From Mercurialis annua (Eukaryota > Streptophyta > Magnoliopsida > Malpighiales > Euphorbiaceae): DNA of 64,000 nt. The DNA is taken from positions 40,679,665 through 40,743,664 of the forward strand of contig NC_065570.1 in NCBI RefSeq assembly GCF_937616625.2, read 5' to 3'. The first letter of the stretch is position 1. The number at the start of each line of letters is the position of its first letter. The notes under the pieces were generated by a model. It was not told the DNA's origin. It made no database searches and saw only the letters and a program-made list of their open reading frames with translations. This document shows, piece after piece, positions 53,002 through 64,000 of the stretch. Position numbers and translations under genes: made by a program.

Positions 53002-55564
53002 TTTGTATATTATCGCGGGACCATAGTACATTGCTGATATCATTGACCATAGGCTATAGCCATCCCTATTTTATACACCATGTCATTATCACAATTAATA
53101 AACTCCTTTTGTCACGAGTAATAACTCAATATGTAGTAGTTTTTGTTCATCACATCATTCTTCTGTATATAACTAATGATATTAGCCGACTTCTCCTCTA
53201 TTTCTCTCTAACAAATCCTAACCGTTTAGAATTTTTTTTTTCGGCAGCTATAAATAGCTTAATTTTTCTATTGAGGGTAGCCACCTCTTTTGTTTATGTT
53301 ATTTTAATTTCATAAAATATAATAAATAGCCAATTCTTTTTCATTTTTCTGACGGATTTTATCATGAAGCGCAATTCAATTATCAAGAAGCGACGATAGA
53401 TTGAAAATTTTTCAGTAATAAAATGGATTTGTCTATGAGCTATACTAGTTTTATTTATTTTTTATTATTTGTTTTTTTTATGAATGTTTGACTTTGTCCT
53501 TTATCTGTAAAACATTTGTTGTCTCCTTTTTAAGAGTTGTTGTCTCTTTTTTAGAAGGAGTATCAATCGGATGCTGTGAGTTTGCGGGTGTTTGGAGAAA
53601 TTTGAACGAAAAGTGATTGAAGACTGCACTTAATTCACGAAACAGTTAGTAATTTATTTTTATTTTCGTAAGTAAGGTCTGCGAATCAGGCAGCATGTTG
53701 TCTGTTCCATGTCAAGTCATCGGGTTTAATTTTCAAATTATCCCGAGTTTCTTACAAATGTAACCGTTTCATATTCAATTTAATGAGATCCGATGAATTC
53801 AAAAAAAAAAACTCTTTTTGTCATTTACCATAATACCCATTTCTATTTCAACTGTCATACCCAAAACTAGACCAGACCTCCCATATCCAAATTTAAGTGC
53901 ATTTATTACTTAATCTAACTCAATTTTAAATCCCAATAAAAAAACTCAATTTTAAATCAATTACCAAAAATTCTTGAAAAACTGTTTAACCAGCTTCAAT
54001 CCTCTTAACATATCTAGCCATAGCATTGTGTATTGTTGAGATTTGATAGTATAGTTTTATTTTCTCTCCTTTCATTATGATTTACTTTTTTTAAATATTT
54101 ATTTATTTGAAATTTGTATACATTATTTAATAAAATAAAGTTATTTATATTTGTGAATTTTTAAGTTAGTACAAGACATGATAAATAAAGTTTATATATT
54201 TTACGTTTTATTTTCAATAGTATTTGGAAGATTGAATACACCATTAATTGAAAGAGAAAAAGATACAAAGACAAATAAAGCATGATATTAGCATAGAAAA
54301 GTTTTAACCCTAATACTAGGGGAGAGCATCGGTTGGTTCAGTTCGGTTCAATTGTCAAAAGTCCAAAACCGACGGTGCCATAATATATTATATTTGAAAC
54401 CAAACCGTTTTAAAATTGACCAAAAATCGAAAATAATTTTCACCGAAATAATTTGTCGGTTAGGTTCGGTGTCGATTTTTTATCTCGGTTTGGGCTTATA
54501 ACGAAGCCCATTCTATAAATGCCCAAATTGTAAAAAAAGCCTTTTAAGATTTTAAAATCAACTTGAATTGAGAATATAAAACTAATATGATACACTAAAT
54601 ATAACAAGTATAAACATGTTACTTAATAAATTACAGACTTGATTTGAGCATTTAAATAACAGTAATGCTATCTAATCTGAATATCTATTAACAAATTACA
54701 GACTTGAGGAAACAAATGAATACAAGTCTCAAAAATGAACTTGTATGCAAAAAATAATAACCTATAATTACTATTACATACAATTTGTGTCCTGAACTTT
54801 ACAAGTTAATAAGTTAACTTATATGCAAAAAAAAAAACTGAAACTGAATACTAAAATGTCCAACAGTTTAATTGCTTGCAGAAATCAAGCATTGCCATCC
54901 ATAATGTAGGCATTAGGCAACCATCAGCAGCAGCTAAATACAAGACTTGATTCCTGAAATTTAAACAAGTCCCTTTTCAGGTTTAATATCTACTATGTTT
55001 TACTATTTACCACTAAAACAATTTAAAAAATGGGGCTCAGATATAGTTTTTTCTAATCAATATAAGGCGATTTGATTCGCACTGTTGCAATTAGCCTCAT
55101 CATGCAAATCAAGAGGCCTTATGTGTTAGTTAAGGTGGAAGCATCATCATAACCCAAAAGAAGATCTTAAAATTGAAAAGGAGATGTTAAAATTGAAATG
55201 AAGCTGTTCAAATTGGAAAACAAATTGCAGAGGATAATTAGCAAAGTAAGCAATGAGTTTCAAACTGAATTGAAAACATCAACATGAAGTTTTTAATGAT
55301 GTATTAAAACCAACTAGAATTAAAAGCATCAATGATATGTTTTAATGAATTATTAAAGAAATCGAAAAAAAGAGAAGTTTGAAAATGATTGAAAAGCAGC
55401 TATTAAAAGTTTTAATGAACTATTAAAACAGAAAAAAAGATAAGGTAAAAAGATTGAATAAAAAGAGTAGGAATAGAAAAGATTTTAGCTTCCACCTTTT
55501 TCAGTTTACCAGTACTCAGTAGCCTCCCAAAATGATACTTCAGAAGGGACAGAGACTTCAGAAG
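53002..55564. other. AT-rich intergenic sequence with a GGTTCGGTT repeat
   Basis: No gene is recognised in 2.5 kb. At about 54325-54530 there is a dispersed-repeat-like block with GGTTCAGTTCGGTTCAATTG and, further on, its rough inverse (CGGTTAGGTTCGGTGTCG; CTCGGTTTGGGC), a pattern common in plant intergenic DNA but which I cannot assign to a named class. 55200-55440 contains several short repeats of TTTTAATGAATTATTAAA type. Confidence 0.5.
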
Positions 55565-56541
55565 TGTCACGATCCAAAATATTGAGCCGCAGCCGGCGGT
55601 AGGGAACGGGAGTGGTAGCTCCGGAACCCTTAGCAAGCCTTAAATCACTATTAATTTTTCGCAAATAATAAACAAATAACATAAAGCAACAGAAGCAAGT
55701 ATAAATAACATGTATACACAAACATTTACACTAACTGTTCAAAAACCTCACGGGCTCTAGTTACCGTACCCTGTACGAACTGGACTCGCGGAACTACATA
55801 CATCAGTTAGTGTCTCAAGCATATCACCGGCATCTGGTGCCGTGAACAAACATATTATACGTAACCTATCAAAACGTATAAACAAGACAGCAAGTAATAT
55901 GTACAATCAAAATGTACTGCTGTCTAGGCTACGACTCTGTCACACGGGACCACTACTGCAGCATTCACAGAAGTCAGATACTGAACATACACAACTGACT
56001 TCTGGACTTCAAAATTGGCCTCTAGCTAGGTCCACATACTAAGTACCTGAAAGACATCAAAGGTGAGGGGTCAGTATTTGGGAAAATACTGAGTGAGGTT
56101 GCATTTTACTAACGGTATTAATATAGAAACATAGCATCGCATCTCAAGAAACACAATAATATAAAACATATAAACATGTATTTGATCCGTACGAAACTAA
56201 TATCCCAGCATGCGACACATTTCTCGAATAACCATATATCATTCAACCCAATCGTAAATCTCAAGCTGTAAGTCCAACTCACTGGTGGGCCCAGCCCACT
56301 AGATACGGGGACTTCCAGACTACACCGTAGTCGAGTTCACTCTCGTATCAAATTCATATCATATCATACGTATCCAATCATTTCTCAAATGCACTAGACT
56401 GACTGAGTACTGGTGATCACACAGCCTATTGACACCCAATAGGTAGCTAGTTTCTTCGGATCGCATACTAGTTCTCGTATATAGAAATTAATAAAGCATA
56501 TAACATTTCAATCAATTATATATAATGCGATGCGTGTAAAC

Positions 56542-56598
<57 letters not shown>

Positions 56599-58095
56599 AC
56601 TTTAGTATATAATACACGAAAGTAAAGTGCAACTCACAGTGACCGCAATCCAATCAATAATGTGGTCGATGAAATGATATGCCCTCGCTATCCCACGTCT
56701 ACTGACCTCTCTACTCGCTGACACGTCTGATAAATAATTAACGTTTAATGATTAGACGTGAATCTCGTATTCCTATGCGTATAATATGTTTGAGTTTTAG
56801 GGTTTAGTTTCATTCTTAGTGTTATCCGTGATCTCGATATTCCTTTATCGTATTCACGATATATTAAATCTTGTTTCTCGTATTCGAGAAACGTATACTA
56901 TCCTTAGTGTTTTCCATTATCGCAGCTCACGTAAAACGTCGAGCTAAAACCTCACTTTTTAAATTATTGGAGTTCTTAATCGTTTTTAGGGTCTAATATA
57001 AAAAATATTGAAATACCGCTCAATTAGGGCTAAAAGCCCAATTTGGTCCCTATGGACCCACTGTGCGGGCGCATAACTTGACTATGAGCTCGCATAGTCT
57101 GGCTATGCGGGCGTATAGTTTGGCTATGCGCTCGCATAGCCATGCCTGGCTATGCGGGCACATAGCCTCAGCTATGCGGGCGCATAGCTTGAGCTATGCG
57201 AGCGCATAGCCCCCGGCTATGCGCTCGCATAGCTTTTGCTATGCGGGCGCATAGCTGCTCGCTATGCTCGGCCCGGAAACGCCGTTTCCGGGCCGTTTCG
57301 CCGCACCCCGACCTACTCCATACGTCAATTATCTCATTTCTCACCAAACCCGTCATTTAGTTTTTACCAAAACGCTCAAACCGAGCCAAAAACGTCAAAT
57401 TCACATCCTTTACCCAAAACAGCCCATATATTGCAATTTTGACACCAATTCTTGAAATCTTACCTTGAAACTAAGCTTGAGATCGATAGAGTTTTCGATT
57501 TCGAAGAGATTGACGCGAAAATCGCTTGAATCGGACGTCGAACGGAGAAACGGCGGCGAAACGACGTAATCGGCGATTACTTTGCCTTCTCTCGATCCTT
57601 CTTCTGTTTCCTCAAATTCAATCTTCATCTTATTATATAACATGGCAAAAATTCCACTTTAATCCCTGTTCTTTTTGTTTATTATCATTTATCCTTTAAA
57701 CTTTTCTTTCGTACGATTTAGTCCAAAGCTAAATCGACAAATTCTTTTATTATGACTTATACGTATTATTTATATCCGATAAATAATACAAAACTTGATA
57801 TTAACACTTTCCCGTCAAAATTCAATATTTCTATTTCCGTCACTAAGTGGTTAAATTACCACTTTGGTCCTTGTACCCTATTTTGGACATTTCTTGACAT
57901 TTTTCCTTTTAATTCCAATTCTAACTTTAGAATTGGAATATAACCTTAATTTTCTTATAATTAATTTCTCAAAACTGACCTACTTAAAACTTATTTTTCT
58001 TAACTTTATCAGAAATCTTTCCGATTTCGCCACTCTGGCTAATCTAAACTGGACATGTGGTCCAATTGGATAATTAAATATTTTGGGGTATTACA
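55565..58095 (-). mobile_element. 3' LTR of the non-autonomous element
   Basis: This 2,531-bp LTR starts TGTAATACCCC at 58095 and ends at 55565 (minus strand GGATCGTGACA). A TATA-like TTATATAATA lies near 57628-57640, a donor CAAG|GTAAGA at 57463, a dyad array at 57061-57255, a CCTATTG dyad at 56425-56443, a hairpin at 56072-56091 and an acceptor TGTCTTTCAG ending at 56047, giving a predicted 1,417-nt intron. A (TA)n run of about 48 bp at 56547-56594 is much longer than in the other LTR. Confidence 0.92.
57061..57255. repeat. CpG dyad array, 3' LTR of non-autonomous element
   Basis: Nine dyads of the form CTATGCG-NN-CGCATAG with centres at 57068.5, 57089.5, 57110.5, 57131.5, 57157.5, 57179.5, 57201.5, 57224.5 and 57246.5. 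Spacings are 21, 21, 21, 26, 22, 22, 23 and 22. The central dinucleotide alternates among GG, CT and AG. Flanking arm bases vary together, for example GGCTATGCG/CGCATAGCC at 57131 against AGCTATGCG/CGCATAGCT at 57179. Three dyads carry a single mismatch of CpG-decay type. Confidence 0.95.
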
Positions 58096-58110
58096 TTCTT
58101 CCCCCCTTAT
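58096..58110 (-). promoter_or_regulatory. Polypurine tract of the non-autonomous element
   Basis: On the minus strand TAAGGGGGGAAGAA precedes the LTR start at 58095. Upstream AAAATTCGAGGACGAATTTT is the conserved tail after pol in chromoviruses, although no pol is left here. Confidence 0.88.
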
Positions 58111-58650
58111 AAAAATTCGTCCTCGAATTTTCATAAATCTTCTTGGGATCTTAACTTATCCTTACAATTTCCTTGACGTCCATTAATACGTTTTGATCGC
58201 AGCTTTTCCTTTTACTTAACTCCTAGTTTTTCATGCCCAGCCATAACTTCATAATCGATTGTCTACTCAACTCTTGATAGTTGCTTGCTGTTACGTCGTT
58301 GAGAATTCTCCTATTGGTACCTTCGTCTCATTTATTATCTTCTCCGAAATAGAATGGTTCTTGGACGTATTCTTAATATTGTAGTCCTTGCGTCATTGCT
58401 ACCTGGTTGTCGTTAATCACAATCTAATGTTTTCTCGTTTCATCATTTCATTCTTAGTAGCTATAGGTTGCTACTAGTCTTCTTTCTACGTGAATGGTCA
58501 CGACGCGCCAATTTCATCCTTACTGACGTACTTACTTTGTTTATCTTTCTATGAATGTTTTGTCTCGTAATCATAACCTGCAGTTATGATCTTTACTATT
58601 GTCTGAGCATTGGTTTCTTGCAGGTTTATGTAATTGTTGGTTATCTGCAA
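58111..58650. other. Internal region, no gene recognised
   Basis: About 540 bp between the polypurine tract and the inverted LTR-end fragment. Pyrimidine-rich on the plus strand; no domain visible on either strand. Confidence 0.5.
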
Positions 58651-58920
58651 GGCTAGCTACGGGTTTTGGTACAACCATACTCATACCCTAGCGCCGGTCG
58701 CGATCCTTGAAAATGGGTCGTGACAAACTTGGTATCAGAGCTTCAAGGCCTTATGCATGTTATGTGTTTATTAGTTTGGCATGATAAGTTGATGTCGTGT
58801 CATAGGAACTACTGCGGAATTAGGATTCTTGTCTTGTCTTTTAAAACGTCATCTTTTGTTTTCAAACTTTCAGTCTGCATCCTATAGGTTATGTCTGTCA
58901 GTCTCTATTTAGTATTGATG
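58651..58920 (+). mobile_element. Inverted LTR end plus leader of a related chromovirus
   Basis: 58651-58725 is the conserved terminal 75 bp of the long-LTR group on the plus strand (GGCTAGCTACGGGTTTTGG to GGGTCGTGACA). It is followed by a primer site TTGGTATCAGAGC (58729-58741) and a leader with TTTTCAAACTTTCAG (58859), as in the Tekay-like element at 15183. It lies inside the minus-strand element in opposite orientation, so the internal region is a mosaic. Confidence 0.82.
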
Positions 58921-61250
58921 CTATGATTGACAATTAATTTCACCTGGATTTTACTTGTTGTGTTTTATCATGTTGAGGTTACTTCACTTGGGTGATTATA
59001 ATTGCTTTCGATTTCTCGGGAAATCTTAGGTTGTTAATGTTTTTCTAAAACTCATACTTGGGTATGATGTTGTTTGATAAACCTTGGCGTTTGTGCCTGA
59101 TACAATTTTGAGTATATGGCATAGTTACAACTATTTTTACATGATGCATTGAATTGCTTTTGCCTTATTTATAAAATACATCTTGGCTTTGGCCTCGATT
59201 GTTGATTTTAAATGTGATCGTATGTTGGACGTTAGCCTTATTTTTCTGTTAAAGAGATTTTGGGTTAAACTTTAAAACGCGTTTTGTGGTCATATATGGA
59301 TTGACCACATGTTGCTTTAAGAGTTTTCATTAATTAGTACTTTCCTTTCTTTATAATTGCTATGCTACTGCTGTCTATTTTGATAATCCTTATTACATAT
59401 CTCTAGAACTCTTCATTTCTCTAATCATCTTACTACATTTCGAGGGTATATGAGTTTCTTCATTATACTTTCTTTCATATTATCCATCACTCTTATATTT
59501 ACTGGCACGTATGCCTATATATGTGCCTTTCCCCTTATATTATCATTTTACAACTTAACTTTTCTCTTTTCTGTTACCGCAACTTATAACTCTTAAGCAT
59601 AATTCATTTTTTTGTCCATTTGATAGTAATAAAGTATCATCTTGTCTTTTACTTGTTGTATCTACTGTATCTTCCATCTGTCCATGACAGCTTTATTGTT
59701 GCTGTACTTATTCTGATGACCCTTTTTAACGTATTTCTTAAATTTTCACTTCTCTATTCATTCCGCGAAATCTTTTATTTATATATGTATCTCACTATAC
59801 CTCCTTCATATTTCTCGTCATCTTTACATTTACCGATGTATATATGTTTGTATAAGTTACCTCTATCTTTACATTGGGTTTTCATAACTTAATTCCTCTT
59901 CTTTCCGTTTCTGTGTCTTATATCTCCTAAAGTTGACAGTCATAAGGTTACATATCCTTAGAATATTACTTGATATTCATTCTACATATTATCGTCCTCA
60001 TTGTCCTTTATACTCTTACTCTCTTTCCTCCGATATGACTCTTGATCGTTATATTACTTATCTCGACATAAAGATAATTATTATATTCTTCGTCCTTTCG
60101 TATCCTTTACTTTTCTTTCGTCTAATATGACTCTCTGTCATTTCATCATTTGTTCTAAAATGAGGATAGATATTGTATCCTCGGACATTGCCAGCGCATC
60201 GCATCTAGACCGCGTATGCTCTCCGGCGATAACCCCTTATTCGTTCCTCCTTTATCTTCATTAGGTTAGTTGCAATTAATCGCTAACATGGCTTTATTCT
60301 GTTATTGGGGTTTGTTTTACAAGTCTTATTCTTACTTATTAAGAATCTTTTATTATTCGTCGCAGAGTTTCACATCTGAGTTCACTTACTCAACAAATGA
60401 TTTCAAAACATTCTTTGGCTAGCTAGCACTTTAAATCATTTTTCTAAAATCGTTTGAAATCGATAATACAATTGTAGCTCAGAGTGATGACACCTCTCAT
60501 CACCAAAGAGTTGCTCAAAATCTCATTTTCTTCATCATTGCGAAAATATGATGCATGGTCTATGCTTTGAAAATCATTCTTTTATGCACTTCTATCGTGA
60601 TTATGTGATGTCATATGCGATGACTGAGCACAATTGTACTTTGAAAAATCTTAAAAATCTTTCATACTTTTCGTAGAACGTAAGTTTACTCTAGACTGTA
60701 CACCCTGCGACACTTTTAACGGCTTTTCTTTATTATTATTGGGTATATTATGATTTTTTACTATTACTGTCACCTTCTGTCATTTCCTGACTATTCTTCT
60801 GTCACATCACTTCTTTCTCCATATTTCCGATAACCCAATTCATTTTGAAACTTCTTATAGCCGTAATTACTATTTTCACCTCTTTACTATACTTGTATCA
60901 TACCAGGTACAAGTATAGGTATTGGTACACATCACTTATGAGTGTAGGTATCAATTCTTTCATATCAAATCTCCTTTCCAGTATATCATCTTTTCTTTCA
61001 CGACTTCTAAAACGTAACACATAAATTACGTTCGCGATAAATGTATTATTTATCGTTTATTATATTATTGTTTTTGTAAGTTATGTTTATATATTCATTT
61101 CTTAAGCGCGTGTTTGTCAATATCGCTTCCTATAAGCCTTACCTATCTGAGGTATTATCCTATAGGTACATTCTACTCGTTATGCTCTATCATGCATGCA
61201 GTAAACATATACACAACAATGCAACACATAAACACAAATACTCAAAGCAT
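58921..61250. other. T/C-rich internal region, no gene recognised
   Basis: About 2.3 kb of pyrimidine-rich sequence on the plus strand. Several plus-strand frames of 60-90 codons are hydrophobic by composition only and show no motif. It may be decayed leader or gag of the inverted relative. Confidence 0.5.
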
Positions 61251-61251
61251 A

Positions 61252-62141
61252 TTAATCATTTATACCTAAGGGTGCCTGATGTGGAATAGGTTTCCTAATA
61301 ACTATTCCAGTGTGTCGACCCTTAACTTTTCTACTGGTGTTGCCTCTGCCTCTATACACAAAGTAGGGGTTAGTCCTAATACCAAAGGATCGACTACTAT
61401 AGTCTGGATAGAGCACAAGTTCAAAGTACCTGTGAACATACTCATATAGCTCATCAAACTCAAGTCCCAAACCCCTAATGTATCTACGGTTTATCGTCCT
61501 ATCATCTTCATTAAGGTATGGAACTCTTTCGTCCATGTGCAGAAAGTCAGAGAAATACAGACCCACTGGTAATATTCTTCTAGAAAAGCAGCGCATTTGC
61601 TTCCTAATCTGATTTAAAACCATATCTCTGTATCCTTTCTCAAATTGCGGTATCTCCGCACCTTGGACTAGAAATATTCACTCCGATACTCCTCGACGTC
61701 TGACTCGTCTGATAACTCCTCTTCTTCAAAGTTCTCCTCTTGAGGAACTTCTTCTTATTCTTCCTCTAGATCCTCCTCTGGATCTTCCTCGGGATCTTCC
61801 TCACTTTACTCACTGTGCTCCATTTCAAGCGAGTGAGTTCTACCTCTAACCCTAGAAGAACTATCAATTTCTGATACTGACATGAAACCATTTTGATATA
61901 TCTCAGGTGATCTTCTAGCATCTGAGTGCAATCCATTCTGGTGGACTTCAGGTGGTTTGCCTATTTCGTTGTGAAATCCATTCTGATATATATATGGGAG
62001 GCGCTTCCTCCTGTTCCTTTGCAGCATGTAGCTGAGCCCCATTTTGCCCAGACATGCTGAGAAGAAACAACTCCTAATGTCACCGACCATCTGAGCCTCT
62101 TTTTCCTCGCTTAACTTCAATATTAACTTATAAAACATCAC
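61252..62141 (-). pseudogene. Degenerate gag-like region
   Basis: Lies just downstream of the primer site on the minus strand, where gag belongs. An alternative start near 62056 reads MSGQNGAQLHAAKEQEEAPP before a stop. The longer frame 61806-62141 holds three repeats of an HQNG-type motif (YIYQNGFHNE; EVHQNGLHSD; EIYQNGFMSV). An acidic segment follows in a second frame (SEEDPEEDPEEDLEEE). Frame 61252-61623 has FSDFLHMDERVPYL, then RRYIRGLGLEFDEL, similar to the gag core of the Tekay-like element here (SRFAPDL, then ARFVQGLGPEFVRL). No zinc knuckle is visible. The gag assignment is tentative; an unrelated ORF of a non-autonomous element is possible. Confidence 0.5.
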
Positions 62142-62438
62142 AACATTTTAACATTCCATCAATTATATGTAATTCGCAAATACGTAATCACTGAATACTC
62201 CTTATACGAGTAATAAACACTTAGTCACCTTAGCTGTTCGCATACGCAGATATTATTCATTTATTCATTTAACCATCTTGGTTCGCGCGCGTTATGCAAC
62301 TTACTAATAATGCACATATCAAACAAATGCAAACAACTAAGGTATGTCTCTCTTGCTGCAGTAGTTCCTAGGTTTACTTACTGACAGAATACTTTCAATC
62401 AAACAAACAATCAGACAAATATAGCAGTGGTAACTGGA
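62142..62438 (-). other. Leader of the non-autonomous element
   Basis: About 300 bp between the gag-like region and the primer site, with no open frame or motif recognised. Confidence 0.6.
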
Positions 62439-62457
62439 CCAAACTGCTCTGATACCA
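62439..62457 (-). promoter_or_regulatory. Primer-binding site of the non-autonomous element
   Basis: On the minus strand TGGTATCAGAGCAGTTTGG lies 4 bases inside the 5' LTR. It matches the methionine tRNA 3' end over its first 12 bases. Confidence 0.85.
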
Positions 62458-62461
62458 ACAT

Positions 62462-64000
62462 TGTCACGACCCAAAATATTGAGCCGCAACCGGCGCTAGG
62501 GAACGGGAGTGGTAGCTCCGGAACCCGTAGCAAGCCTTAAGTCACTATTAATTTTTCGCAAATAATAAACAAATAACATAAAGCAACAGAAGCAAGTATA
62601 CATAACATGTATACACAAACATTTACACTAACTGTTCAAAAACCTCACGGGCTCTAGTTACCGTACCCTGTACGAACTGGCCTCGCGGTACTACATACAT
62701 CAGTTAGTGTCTCAAGCATATCACCGGCATCTGGTTCCGTGAACAAACATATTATATGTAGCCTATCAAAACGTATAAACAAGACAACAAGTAATATGTA
62801 CAATCAAAATGTACTGCTGTCTAGGCTACGACTCTGTCACACGGGACCACTACTGCAGCATTCACAGAAGTCAGATACTGAACATACACAACTGACTTCT
62901 GGACTTCAAAATTGGCCTCTAGCTAGGTCCACATACTAAGTACCTGAAAGACATCAAAGGTGAGGGGTCAGTATTTGGGAAAATACTGAGTGAGGTTGCA
63001 TTTTACTAACGGTATTAATATAGAAACATAGCATCGCATCTCAAGAAACACAATAATATAAAACATATAAACATGTATTTGATCCGTACGAAACTAATAT
63101 CCCAGCATGGGACACATTTCTCGAATAACCATATATCATTCAACCCAATCGTAAATCTCAAGCTGTGAGTCCAACTCACTGGTGGGCCCAGCCCACTAGA
63201 TACGGGGACTTTCAGACTACACCGTAGCCGAGTTCACTCTCGTATCAAATTCATATCATATCATACGTATCCAATCATTTCTCAAATACAAACACACTAG
63301 ACTGACTCAGTACTGGTGATCACACAGCCTATTGACACCCAATAGGTAGCTAGTTTCTTCGGATCGCATACTAGTTCTCGTATATAGAAATTAATAAAGT
63401 ATATAACATTTCATTCAATTATATATAATGCGATGCGTGTAAACAATATATATATATATATATCTATATAAAATAACTTTAGTATATAATACACGAAAGT
63501 AAAGTGCAACTCACAGTGACCGCAATCCAATCAATAATGTGGTCGATGAAATGATATGCCCTCGCTATCCCACGTCTACTGACCTCTCTACTCGCTGACA
63601 CGTCTGATAAATAATTAACGTTTAATGATTAGACGTGAATCTCGTATTCCTATACGTATAATATGTTTGAGTTTTAGGGTTTAGTTTCATTCTTAGTGTT
63701 ATTCGTGATCTCGATATTCCTTTATCGTATTCACGATATATCAAACCCTGTTTCTCGTATTCGAGAAACGTATACTATCCTTAGTGTTTTCCATTATCGC
63801 AGCTTAATTAGGGCTAAAAGCCCAATTTGGTCCTTAATCGTTTTTAGGGTCTAATATCAAAAATATTGAAATCCCGCTCAATTAGGGCCAAAAGCCCAAT
63901 TTGGTCCCCATGGACCCACTGTGCGGGCGCATAACTTGAATATGCGCTCGCATAGGCTGGCTATGCGGGCGCATAGCATAGCTATGCGCTCGCATAGCTG
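62462..64000 (-). mobile_element. 5' LTR of the non-autonomous element (partial)
   Basis: Colinear with 55565-57137 and nearly identical, with the acceptor-like site ending at 62944 and the hairpin at 62969-62988. It runs off the window inside its dyad array. Differences include a shorter (TA)n tract (about 63447-63468) and a short rearrangement near 63803-63833, where a segment of the AATTAGGGCTAAAAGCCCAA unit is repeated. Confidence 0.92.
63925..64000. repeat. CpG dyad array, 5' LTR (cut by window end)
   Basis: Four dyads are visible: TGCGGGCGCA, TATGCGCTCGCATA, GCTATGCGGGCGCATAGC and GCTATGCGCTCGCATAGC. The second and third are symmetric here but carry mismatches in the 3' LTR (57082-57098 and 57103-57118), showing which arm base changed since insertion. 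Confidence 0.93.

Larger units (their letters stand above)
55565..64000 (-). mobile_element. Non-autonomous LTR retrotransposon, cut by window end
   Basis: A minus-strand element: 5' LTR 62462 to beyond 64000, primer site 62439-62457, internal region of 4.4 kb, polypurine tract 58096-58110, 3' LTR 55565-58095. The LTRs differ by only a few percent by eye, so insertion is comparatively recent. The internal region lacks protease, RT, RNase H, integrase and chromodomain; only a degenerate gag-like stretch and an inverted chromovirus leader fragment are visible. It would need enzymes from a relative. The 5 bp before the 3' LTR are AGAAG; the other flank is outside the window. Confidence 0.88.

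Noticed and set aside
56547..56594. Origin of replication or scaffold attachment site at the (TA)n run
   Set aside because: It is a simple microsatellite within an LTR and is short in the sister LTR; nothing else supports such a function.

Overview
This window is repeat-rich nuclear DNA of a flowering plant, most likely a eudicot. The evidence is the set of element types: Tekay-like chromoviruses with LTRs over 2 kb, a Tat-like Ty3/gypsy element, a Ty1/copia element with an initiator-Met-type primer site, a CACTA (En/Spm) transposon, a Stowaway-like MITE and tRNA-derived SINEs. I find one convincing host gene, a small DIR1-like lipid-transfer protein at 51161-51463 (+). Almost every other coding stretch is transposon-derived and broken. 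I could not run searches, so family names rest on motifs and structure read by eye.

Layout. 1-2594: unassigned sequence, then a gag-pro fragment (-) of a Tat/Ogre-type element. 2595-3329: an LTR (family A) with a short leader. About 3.5-8.2 kb: the 3' LTR and the RT-RNaseH-integrase-chromodomain part of a minus-strand chromovirus, joined near 8.24 kb to the 5' half of a minus-strand copia element whose 5' LTR ends at 12699. 12700-22401: a complete but decayed plus-strand Tekay-like element with 2.3-kb LTRs. 22402-27881: 3' part of a Tat-like element with tandem repeats, an antisense extra ORF, a polypurine tract and a second family-A LTR. 28396-43245: a CACTA element whose left end is tandemly duplicated (1,289-bp unit). 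It carries TNP2-like and Transposase_24-like genes on the minus strand and two solo LTRs (33557-36028 and 39122-41986). 44.2-45.3 kb: 5' end of another LTR element (-). 45.3-48.7 kb: a satellite-like array split by a long-TIR transposon, then two MITE-like elements. 50-53 kb: the lipid-transfer gene among three SINEs. 55565-64000: a minus-strand non-autonomous LTR element with nearly identical LTRs, cut by the window end.

The most unusual signal is shared by four groups of long LTRs (Tekay-like, the two solo LTRs and the 55.6-64 kb element). About 205-240 bp downstream of a conserved GTAAG donor-like site, each carries an array of short CpG-rich dyads. Dyad centres are usually about 20-22 bp apart. 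The symmetric core is kept (CG-N-CG or CG-NN-CG), while the arms differ between lineages and between neighbouring dyads yet stay complementary. A conserved branchpoint/acceptor-like site sits further downstream in each LTR, so the array appears to lie inside an LTR-encoded leader intron. I know of no named system matching this description.

Nesting order: the CACTA element is older than its two solo LTRs. The copia 5' LTR abuts and slightly truncates the start of the Tekay-like 5' LTR, so it is younger than that element. The 1,289-bp duplication and the 55.6-64 kb element look youngest, because their copies differ least.
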